A stretch of 64,000 nt of DNA from NCBI RefSeq assembly GCF_002775205.1, contig NC_036444.1, forward strand, positions 248,001 through 312,000, in the 5' to 3' direction. A model generated the notes under the pieces. The model made no database searches. It worked only from the letters and a program-made list of their open reading frames with translations, and was not told the DNA's origin. Source of the stretch: Xiphophorus maculatus. Lineage: Eukaryota > Chordata > Actinopteri > Cyprinodontiformes > Poeciliidae. Position numbers and translations under genes: made by a program. Positions 37,301 through 49,300 of this stretch are shown here, in pieces. Within the stretch, counting starts at the first letter, position 1, and each line of letters starts with the position of its first letter.

Positions 37301-40300
37301 AACGGCGTCACAAAACCAACAACGTCACAGAACCAACAGCGTCACAGAACCAAAACCAACAGCGTCACAGAACCAACAGCGTCACAGAACCAACAGCGTC
37401 ACAGAACCAATAGCGTCACAGAACCAAAACCAACAGCGTCACAGAACCAACAGCGTCACAGAACCAATAGCGTCACAGAACCAAAACCAACAGCGTCACA
37501 GAACCAACAGCATCACAGAACCAATAGCGTCACAGAACCAAAACCAGTAGCATCACAGAACCAACAGCGTCACAGAACCAATAGCATCACAGAACCAACA
37601 GCGTCACAGAACCAATAGCATCACAGAACCAACAGCGTCACAGAACCAACAGCGTCACAGAACCAAAACCAACGGCGTCACAGAACCAACAGCGTCACAG
37701 AACCAACAGCGTCACAGAACCAACAACGTCACAGAACCAAAACCAACGGCGTCACAGAACCAACAGCGTCACAGAACCAACAGCGTCACAGAACCAAAAC
37801 CAACAGCGTCACAGAACCAATAGCATCACAGAACCAACAACGTCACAGAACCAACAGCATCACAGAACCAACAGCGTCACAGAACCAACAACGTCACAGA
37901 ACCAAAACCAACGGCGTCACAGAACCAACAGCGTAACAGAACCAAAACCAACAGCGTCACAGAACCAATAGCATCACAGAACCAACAGCGTCACAGAACC
38001 AATAGCGTCACAGAACCAATAGCGTCACAGAACCTAAACCAACAGCGTCACAGAACCAATAGCATCACAGAACCAACAGCGTCACAGAACCAAAACCAAT
38101 AGCATCACAGAACCAACAGCGTCACAGAACCAACAGCATCACAGAACCAACAGCGTCACAGAACCAACAACGTCACAGAACCAAAACCAACGGCGTCGCA
38201 GAACCAACAGCGTCACAGAACCAACGGCGTCACAGAACCAACGGCGTCACAGAACCAACAGCGTCACAGAACCAAAACCAACAGCGTCACAGAACCAACA
38301 GCGTCACAGAACCAAAACCAACAGCGTCACAGAACCAATAGCGTCACAGAACCAATAGCATCACAGAACCAACAGCGTCACAGAACCAACAGCGTCACAG
38401 AACCAAAACCAACAGCGTCACAGAACCAACAGCGTCACAGAACCAATAGCGTTACAGAACCAACAGCGTCACAGAACCAAAACCAACAGCGTCACAGAAC
38501 CAATAGCATCACAGAACCAACAACGTCACAGAACCAAAACCAACAGCATCACAGAACCAATAGCGTTACAGAACCAACAGCGTCACAGAACCAAAACCAA
38601 CAGCATCACAGAACCAACAGCGTCACAGAACCAACAACGTCACAGAACCAAAACCAACGGCGTCACAGAACCAACAGCGTCACAGAACCAACAGCGTCAC
38701 AGAACCAATAGCGTCACAGAACCAACAGCGTCACAGAACCAAAACCAACAGCGTCACAGAACCAATAGCATCACAGAACCAACAACGTCACAGAACCAAC
38801 AGCATCACAGAACCAACAACGTCACAGAACCAAAACCAACGGCGTCACAGAACCAACAGCGTCACAGAACCAACAGCGTCACAGAACCAAAACCAACAGC
38901 GTCACAGAACCAATAGCATCACAGAACTAACAGCGTCACAGAACCAAAACCAACAGCGTCACAGAACCAAAACCAACAGCGTCACAGAACCAAAACCAAC
39001 AGCGTCACAGAACCAATAGCATCACAGAACCAACAGCGTCACAGAACCAATAGCGTCACAGAACCAATAGCGTCACAGAACCTAAACCAACAGCGTCACA
39101 GAACCAATAGCATCACAGAACCAACAGCGTCACAGAACCAATAGCGTCACAGAACCAATAGCATCACAGAACCAAAACCAACAGCGTCACAGAACCAATA
39201 GCATCACAGAACCAACAGCGTCACAGAACCAATAGCGTCACAGAACCAATAGCGTCACAGAACCTAAACCAACAGCGTCACAGAACCAATAGCATCACAG
39301 AACCAACAGCGTCACAGAACCAAAACCAACAGCGTCACAGAACCAACAGCGTCACAGAACCAACAGCGTCACAGAACCAACAGCGTCACAGAACCAACAA
39401 CGTCACAGAACCAAAACCAACGGCGTCGCAGAACCAACAGCGTCACAGAACCAACGGCGTCACAGAACCAACGGCGTCACAGAACCAACAGCGTCACAGA
39501 ACCAAAACCAACAGCGTCACAGAACCAACAGCGTCACAGAACCAAAACCAACAGCGTCACAGAACCAATAGCATCACAGAACCAACAGCGTCACAGAACC
39601 AATAGCGTCACAGAACCAATAGCGTCACAGAACCTAAACCAACGGCGTCGCAGAACCAACAGCGTCACAGAACCAAAACAATAGCATCACAGAACCAACA
39701 GCGTCACAGAACCAACAGCGTCACAGAACCAACAGCGTCACAGAACCAAAACCAACGGCGTCACAGAACCAACGGCGTCACAGAACCAACGGCGTCACAG
39801 AACCAACAGCGTCACAGAACCAACAACGTCACAGAACCAATAGCATCACAGAACCAAAACCAACAGCGTCACAGAACCAATAGCGTCACAGAACCAACAG
39901 CGTCACAGAACCAACAGCGTCACAGAACCAAAACCAACAGCGTCACAGAACCAACAGCGTCACAGAACCAATAGCGTCACAGAACCAACAGCGTCACAGA
40001 ACCAACAGCGTCACAGAACCAACAACATCACAGAACCAAAACCAACAGAGTCACAGAACCAACAGCGTCACAGAACCAAAACCAACAGCGTCACAGAACC
40101 AACAGCGTCACAGAACCAACAGCGTCACAGAACCAAAACCAACGGCGTCACAGAACCAACAGCGTCACAGAACCAACAACGTCACAGAACCAAAACCAAC
40201 AGCGTCACAGAACCAACAGCGTCACAGAACCAAAACCAACAGCGTCACAGAACCAACAGCGTCACAGAACCAACAACGTCACAGAACCAAAACCAACGGC

Positions 40301-43300
40301 GTCACAGAACCAACAGCGTCACAGAACCAACAACGTCACAGAACCAAAACCAACAACGTCACAGAACCAATAGCATCACAGAACCAACAGCGTCACAGAA
40401 CCAACAACGTCACAGAACCAAAACCAACGGCGTCACAGAACCAACAGCGTCACAGAACCAACAGCGTCACAGAACCAACAACATCACAGAACCAACAGCG
40501 TCACAGAACCAAAACCAACAGCGTCACAGAACCTACAGCGTCACAGAACCAACAACGTCACAGAACCAAAACCAACAGCGTCACAGAATAAAACGTGTCA
40601 CAGAACCAAACGCTCCAGATTTGTGTCGGCTCCTTCAGCGCTGAGCAGCTGCTGCGCTCTGATGTCTCACCCAGGTGAGAAACCAACAGGATGTGATCAA
40701 AGGGAAACAATGTGGAGGCCAAACAACTTCCTGACTTGTGTGACTACAAACCTCAAAGTGTCAACAGAGGCCTAACGCTCAGAGTGGAAAATATACAGAT
40801 AGCTTCTAGGGCATTTTCCTGCTGTTCAACTGGTCTAGTCCAAGATCCTCTGGGTTCCTCTGACCTCCTATGATCCTCTGACCTTCTGACCCCCTCTCTC
40901 TCTGCAGACAACTACAACTATAAAGAGGTTCGCTCCTTCATGGAGAACAAGATTCCAGGGAAGAGCCGCACCAAGGAATTCCTTTGCTATAACCGCAAAG
41001 CTCTGAGTCGGATCTACCCCAAAAACCAGCGGGTGGAGTCCTCCAACTTTGACCCCTACCCACTATGGGAGGTGGGCTGCCATATGGTGGCGCTCAACTA
41101 CCAGACCGCAGGTACGGAACCAGGCAGGAGACCCTCGGGTCAGCTGAGTCGTCTCCATGATGACAAATCCTAGAGGAGGAGGAGAGAATGGATCTGTTCT
41201 AGGGCCTCGGGTTAGATGTAGGAGTCAAAGGGTTCAGGGGTCAGGGTAGTAAAGTCATAAAAAATCTCCAGAGAACAATGACTGGACCTGATTTTATTTT
41301 TCTGTCGGGTAAAGTTGTAGATTATATACAGCTTTGAAATGTATTATAAATTTCTTCTTGAAAATCCTAAGTTTTGTGTTTTCAGCTTCAGATCGGTTCA
41401 GAGATCTGCAGGGCCTGACTTTCTCAGACGAGCTTCATTCTTGTGTTTGAGGAAGTTTGGATTTTTTAGAAAGCTGAAGCTGATTGTTGTCTCACCAGAT
41501 AAATACACTCAGCTGAACAGCGCCCTCTTCAGCCTGAACGGGAACAGCGGCTACGTGCTGCAGCCTGAGATGATGCGTTCCGACGGCTACGACCCGCATC
41601 AGGAGAAGAAAAAAGTCAAGTACAGCATCAGAGTCAAGGTAGAGTTCACCTGAATCCTGATTGGTTCCAGTCGGATGCTCAGTGGATCCCGATTGGTTGT
41701 TTTGTCCCCCAGGTGATTGCTGCCAGACACCTGCCCAAGCTGGGCCGCAGCATCGCCAGCCCATTCGTGGAGGTGGAACTGTGCGGACACTCAGAGGAGA
41801 AATTCAAGACCATCGTATACCGTGAGTCTGACGCGCTGCGAGAGCGAGGCGGCGGTCGGCTGCGCGTCTCTAACCTGTCCGCTGGTTGCAGGTGACAACG
41901 GCCTGAACCCGGTGTGGAAAGCGCCGGCAGAGCCGGTGGAGTTCAGCGTGTTCGAGCCGGAGCTCAGCTTTCTGCGCTTCGTGGTCAATGAGGAGGACAT
42001 GTTCTCCGACCCCAACTTCCTGGCCCAGGCCACACTTCCTGTCAAAGGCATCCGCTCAGGTGGGACCTCAGCGTGCTGCACGGTGGCTGCATGGCTCCTT
42101 CATAAAGGCTGCATAGTAGTGCCATCCGGTCTGTGATTGGTCAGAAGGTTCAGACAGTGAACAGATGGGAGGAGCTTTACCAGCTGCAGGTTGCCATGGC
42201 GATACACCCAGGTGTATTGCTGGGTTTCAGATGACGTAACACCGACGTCACCCAGCGCAGGAAGTAAATGCAGCCCATTTATTTCTGTTGATCCAGCATC
42301 AAAAAGCCTAAAGTCTGAGTCCCGTACGGTTGTTCTAGCCGTTCTAATAGAGAGAAAGATAAACGTTATTTTCCTGTTTCTAAGGGAGTCGGTCACAGGG
42401 AGTTAATTTTAAAAAACTTACCGAAAAAAGAGGAGAAAAGTGGATCAACAATCTACAACTAAAAACGGGAGGTGTAAAAACTAACAATGCCAGAGTGTGC
42501 AGCGCCGAGTTTCTAACAGGTAACGATCGCATCGTTTAAATTGTATTTTCAGATGTTTTACTTAGAAAGACAAGCATCCAAGGTAAGGTATGTTATTTTA
42601 TACCCTAGCTTGGTTGTCCTCAGAGCGCTAATGTTGTTAGCAGCTAGCTCAGGGCCGAGTCCCGGACAGAAAATATGTTTATTCAGCGGGACTTTCATGC
42701 TTAAAAAAAAAAAGCTAAATAAATGAAATGTAACCTCCCCAGCCATACAGACAGAGAGCTGTGACTGTTCCCCCACACGGTTCATGTCTGAGTCCAACAC
42801 GGAGGTTCTGTAGGTCGGAGCGAATCCATGACCTGCATTGGACCTGAATCCTACAACCACTCAACATTAACCTACAACTCCTGCATGAATTTGGTTTACA
42901 GAAGCTAAATAAATGATTTACCAGGAGATCCAAGCTCATAGAAATAACATGGGTAAGCTTGTTGTTAGCGGTAGCATCGTTATCATAGACTACCGTATTT
43001 TCCGCATTATAAGGCGCACCTTCAATGAATGGCCTATTTTAAAACTTTTTCATATATAAGGCGCACCGCATTATAAGGCGCATAGAATCAATCCATTCTC
43101 ACTCCCAAGTCGTCATATATTGACGCATGGGATGGTCTGTCCTCGTCACATATCAATATGTGAAGTGAGGGGTTTTACCCTATGCCTTACTAAGGGTTTT
43201 GAAGGTTCGGCAGCAGTTGCGAGAACCCGTGCTGTGGTGGCGCAGGGGGTTAGCACGCCCCATGTTTGGAGGCCTTAGTCCTCGATGCGTCCCGACGACC

Positions 43301-46300
43301 TTTACCGCATGTCTTCCCCCCTCTCCTCACCCTCCTCCCTGTCTGCCTACCGTGGAAAAAATACGAGCCACTAGCGCCGCAAAAACTCTTTGGAGAAAAA
43401 AACAAAGAAAAAAAAACAAACATAACCTTCAAAAATCGTCAACATGTGAAGCTGAAGGACCCTGCCCAAGTCGTTGCATAATATGCAACGCATGGTCAGA
43501 AATCGTCCCAACTACGAGTCGGGAGTGAGAATGTGTTGATAGAATAGACGCTACAGTAGAGGCTGGGGTTACATTATGCATCCATTAGATGGAGCTGCAC
43601 TAAAGGGAATGTCAACAAAACAGTCCGATAAGTCAGTCAAACTTTATTAATAGATTACAAACCTTTATTAATAAATTACAAACCAGACAACTCCGTTAAC
43701 TCCCAGAATGACAAGACAGCTGTTTTATTATTTTCCCCGAGTCAGTGACGTAGCTGTAAACTGTAAACAGCAGTTCAGCTGTAAACACACACAATAAACA
43801 TGCAAAGCTCACTTTATTAATTCATTACTCATCCATGAATCCCTCGAATTCTTCTTCAGTGTCCGAATTAAACAGTTGGGCTAATGCGGCATCCAATATG
43901 CCCGGCTCCGCTTCGTCAAAGTCCTCATTAATCGAGTCAGTGTCGCTGCTGTTGTCTAGCAATTCAGTGACAATTCCTGGCTTCCTGAAAGCTCGGACCA
44001 CAGTTGAGAATGATATATCAGCCCAGGTATTTACGATCCACTGGCAGATAGTGGCGTATGTCGTCCGGCGCTGTCTCCCTGTCTTGGTGAACGTGTGTTC
44101 GCCTTCTGTCATCCACTGTTCCCACGCAGTTCGCAGTCTAGCTTTGAATGCCCTGTTGACACCAATGACACCAAGCGGCTGGAGTTCTTTTGTCAATCCA
44201 CCCGGAATGACGGCGAGTACTGAATTAGTGCGCTTCACTTGTTTTTTGACACCATCGGTGATATGGGAGCGCATGGAGTCGTAGATCAATAGGGACGGAG
44301 CTGTGTGAAAAAAGCCACCCGGTCTCTTCACGTAAATTTCTCTCAACCACTCAGTCATCTTTTCTTCATCCATCCATCCATCCCTTCGAGTTAGCTTTGA
44401 TGACGACGCCGGCTGGAAAGTTTTCTTTTGGCAAGGTCTTCCTCTTGAAAATAACCATGGGTGGAAGTTTCTGGCCGTTAGCCTGGCAAGCAAGAAGTAC
44501 AGTGAAGGATGACTTCTCGTTCCCTGTGGTGCGAACATTTACCGTACGTGTTCCCGTTTTATCCACAGTGCGGTTCACAGGAATATCAAAGGTGAGTGGA
44601 ACCTCGTCCATGTTAATGATGTGCTCTGGCCGGATCTTTTTTTCAGTAATATTGTTGTTGCAGTATGCGCGGAAAGTGGCCAACTTTTCTTGGTAGTCTT
44701 CTGGCAGTTGCTGTGAAACAGTAGTTCGTGTGCGGATGGAGAGATTACGTCTTTTCATAAACCTAAAGCACCAAGAAGGACCGCCTCTAAATTCGTTAAT
44801 GTTAAGTTTGCGTGCTAGCGCTGTTGCCTTCATTCAGTGATTGTACTGACACTTCTACTTGCTGCTCTCTGTTCAACAACCCACTGTTCGAGTTTGTCCT
44901 CCAACTGTAGCCATCTCGCTTTGTTCCCTCGGAAACTCTTTTTAGTCTTTTTTACTTGGCGCAGGTCATCTTCTTGCTTCCTCCACTTCCGCACCATTGA
45001 TTCATTAATATTAAATTCTCTCGCTGCTGCTCTATTCCCATGTTCTTTTGCGTGACTGATTGCCTTGAGTTTGAACTCTGGCTCGTAAGCGTGACTTTTC
45101 TTAGGAGCCATTTTGGGGTCTTTACACAAATACCAATGAAAATGGCACGCTTCGCTCAGTCATATATCCCAGAATGCACCGCACGCTTCTTCTTCTACGG
45201 AAAATGAAGTCGGCGGCTGCTTACCGTAGTTCCAGCTCAATATTGGTCCATATATATGGCGGACCGGATTTTAAGGCGCACTGTCGGCTTTTGAGAAAAT
45301 TGAAGGTTTTTACGTGCGCCTTATAGTGCGGAAAATACGGTAATTACTTAAATACTCACTACTCACCCGGCAGAAACCAGTCCACAGCCATTTAATGATT
45401 CTGTTGGTCCTAAATTTGACCCAACCTGAAACTAAAGGATTTTATTCTCCAGGCTTTTGGAAACTTTCTTCTGGCTCATCGTATAATTTGAGGTCTGAAG
45501 CTCCAGATAGTTAGTTATGTGGATCTAACTAACTATCTGGAGGGTAAATCCTCAAGATTATAAAAGAAGTCTTTTTTACAGAGAGAATTCGGATCATATC
45601 CTAAATATTCGCTTTTCTGTCTGTTCCAGGCTTTAGGGCATTAGGGATTAGCTACTCGCTGTGGTCCATTTTGCTTTGTTTTGAACTGGAGAAATGCACT
45701 TCCGGACCTCCATCTGAATTTCGCGTCATCCGGGTCACGTGTCTGAAACACAGTAATAGGTAAACTACAGGAACCAGCTTTATACAGGAAGTAGATTTGT
45801 TCAACGGAGGAAGTTTGCTGCACAAAAATCACCAAACCTAATAGTTTCACAAAATAAAATCCTGATCATGATGACCATAAATACATTCGGGCTGTGTAGC
45901 TGGACAATGTGCCAAGTATATTTACAGAACTTCATTAACTATTTGAGTCCAAATGTAAGCAGGAATAATAAATCCCATTTAGCACAAAAACATATTTAAC
46001 CGAAAACATTTCACACTGTAGGTCAACCGTTAAATGTTTGTACATAACAAAAAACCGTGAAAACCATTTTATTGCTCCAATGTTACACATTTCTGCGACT
46101 GGTTTTATGTTGTTTTTCTTTCCTTGTCGGAACATGCCGGTTAGCATTAGCTTAATTTCAGGATGCAAAAACTCACCGGAGAAAATCACAACAGAAACGG
46201 ATTTAACTGCATCAGGTCGCTTTTCTTCTCTTCCATCAACCATGTTATGTTTCTTCTCATAACTTAACTATATAAACTCAACAGAACCTCAGTGGAACGT

Positions 46301-49300
46301 CACCTAGTTTATTAGACATTTTTCCCAAGAACATAGTGAAATCAATGCGCTACCACATTTGGTGTTCTTCCACATAGAACACAGAATAGTGCCATTGAAT
46401 AATATATTGTTTTATCACATACATAACAAGCCATTACCAGAATTCATCAGCATTTATCAAATAACCTGCTTTTCTTTTTTGAATAGTTAAGCACAACGTG
46501 CTGCAGCCAGATACGCTTTCTTCTTCTACTGTTATTTTTTTTTTCTCTGATGTCTAAACCACAGAGTGTAAACCCCACGCCACCTACTGGCGGCTTCTGG
46601 CAGCAAAAGAAAACCCTGAAATTAAAAAAGAAACCGATTTTCTGGTGCAGTAGAAACAAGAAATATAAAACATTAACAATAACATTACCCACACATACTC
46701 ATAAATCAGCGAAAAAAACATTTTTATTTCATCTAAATTCACTTTGATGTTTAACTTTAAAAACGATTCAACAAATTAGAAAACAAGAAGTTCTATTGAT
46801 TCCCATGATCATTAGTGATCGTGTATTGATCAGTTTATTGATCTTGTATTGATCGGTTTGTGTGTCCGTTCCTCTCAGGCTATCGCTCCGTCCCGCTGAA
46901 GAACGGCTACAATGAGAAACTGGATCTGGCCGCTCTGCTCGTCTACATCAACGTTCAGCAGGCGGGGGTCAGTCAGTCAGTCAGTCAGTGAGTGCGTTCA
47001 GCTTGCATCTTCCTGCGTAACCTTTGACCCTGTGACCCGTCCAGAGAGCCGAGGAGGAGCTGTACTCGTCGTCCAGCCAGCTGAGGAAGAAGCAGGCGGA
47101 GCACAGCGAGCCCTTCCTGTACGACACACACAGCAACCTGCAGCGCGCCGCGCTGCCGCACCCGCACGGCCAGCTGGTCCGCGAGTCCAGCGAAAGACAC
47201 AGGTACCTGGTCTCCATGGCAACCACTCATTTTTCAGTGATCGCTGCGATAAAATGTGAAGAAGAGGTATTTTATCTCAGGTGTGAGCTCTGGCTGACAG
47301 AGTGGCGGGTCCGGTTGCTGTTTAGTGACGCCCAGGATTTCATCTAATAAGAGACTGGCTGGCCAAGTCCCGCCCCCTCCTTTAAAATGCTTTGCTCTGA
47401 TTGGTCAGCCGCAGAGGACAGAACTGACATCATCACTTTTCCTTTGAACTGACCCTGCAGACAGAAAAATGAATCATATTTTGGAAATAGCCATAAATCA
47501 GGCTGATTTTGTTTTTGTTATACCAGATGCTGCCACTAGAGGGCGAGTAGCGCAAGAGAAACGTTTAAGGCAGGGGTGGGCAATCCTGGTCCTCGAGGGC
47601 CGGTGTCCTGCAACTCTTAGATGTCTCCCTGGTCCAACACACCTGAATCCAACAGCTGAATCACCTCCTAAGTGCAGTCAAGTTCTCCAGAGTCCTGCTA
47701 ACGACCTCATTATTTGACTCAGGTGTGTTGAAGTAGAGATGCATCTAAAAGTTGCAGGACACCGGCCCTCGAGGACCTGGAGTGCCCACCCCTGGTTTAA
47801 GGGATCCACGATTAGTTGCAACAATCGACTTTATTTGGTTTATTTTAGATGTAATAATACTGTAGGTTATTTAGTTTTTATAAATTTTACTAAAATATTG
47901 TCACAGGAATGTCGCCATTTTGGTCATGCTGCAATGCATTCTGGGTAACGGTCCAACAGCCTGGCTCCTCCAGCCAAAACAGTGATGAGTAACATTATTA
48001 AGCCTTTCTAAATTGAACCGGAGCGCATTGAAACCGATCGGAACCTAAATCTGAAGTGGTGATGATGAGGAGGAACAAACAGAGGAAGAGGAAGAGTTGG
48101 CCGTAGCAGCTGCTGCTGCCTTCAGGTTCATAATGAAACAATGAATGAGACTCACCTCTGGTCGGACTGTGATCCGGTAAGTGGTTCTGTAGCTCTGTGT
48201 CGGGTTTGGCAACCAGCTGTTACTGGTGGTGGTTTCACATTCAGTACCGGTGAGCTAGCTCCGTTAGCATTTCTAGTAGTAATAGCTCCGTTAGCATTTC
48301 TAGTAGTAATAGCTCCGTTAGCATTTCCGGTAGTAATAGCTCCGTTAGCCAGTGACGTGCGGTGAGGCTCTGACTTAATCAAAATCATAAGACCCCCTGC
48401 ATGTTATTGTTTACTTACGGAAATTTTGTACATGCAGGCAACATTGAAGGGCATAAAAAACAACTATACATTCACATGCCATCTATAGCCGCGCTGCCAC
48501 AGCAGAGTGTTAACTCAATGAAACTTGGAAATATAGATATTATTTTAGTGCTATGCTGCACAACAAAGGGGAAGTACATCTCAAAGCCACCTTTTTCTCG
48601 CTCTCTGTATCGGCCAAGTTACACGTAGACTCGTTGCGTGTAGCTTCACTTATTTACTGTATGCTAGCTCGCTCTCTTACTCTGCAGACGTGGAGTCACA
48701 ATGTCTGGGATCATGAGCGCCCCCTGCCATGAGGCCAGAGAACTGCCTGCCGCACCTCGAATCTGTTTTCTGGTTTCTGATCGCTGCTCAGCACAGGAAA
48801 CACGTTACACCAGGCATGTCCAAAGTCCGGCCCGAGGGCCAATCACGGCCCGCCGTCAGATTTCATACGGCCCGCAGCCTCGGTCTTATAATGTATTATT
48901 TATGGCCCGCCTCCACTGTCAAACAGAATCAATAAATCATAAAACTTGAAACTGTAATTCCTCCTTTCACCAAATGGTGGCAGCACCACTTTAATACTAT
49001 CAGTCTCTGCCTCCGTGCAGCGAACCGCTCTCCACTCATTTCTGCCATGGCCACTGCAAAGAAAACAAGTTGACAGTGAGGGCCGCCGCTTTCAAGAGAG
49101 ATGGGAATTATAATACTTCACTGAAAATCAAGCCAATTGTGCTTGTCTAATTTGTAATGAGACGGTTGCCTTGTTTAAGGATTTCAACGTATAGAGACAC
49201 TACCAGAGTAAACATGCTAACACATACAACAAGCTAACAGGAAGTGACAGTGCTGAAAAACTGAAGCAGCTCCAAGCTGGACTGGCATCACAACAGCGAT

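Larger units (their letters stand above)
42993..45340 (-). mobile_element. pogo/Tc1-mariner-type DNA transposon with TA duplication
   Basis: The termini are CCGTATTTTCCGCATTATAA at the left and its near-perfect complement ending GTGCGGAAAATACGG at the right, about 28 bp of inverted repeat (one mismatch in the first 25). It is flanked by TA on both sides (42991-42992, 45341-45342), the target duplication of Tc1/mariner/pogo elements. Subterminal copies of TAAGGCGCAC occur inside both ends. The transposase gene lies on the minus strand. The element sits in a plcg2 intron and carries a second element at 43094-43533. Confidence 0.92.

Noticed and set aside
36138-40610. CRISPR-like regular repeats
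   Set aside because: Head-to-tail 17-bp units with no unique spacers, in a vertebrate intron; this is a minisatellite.
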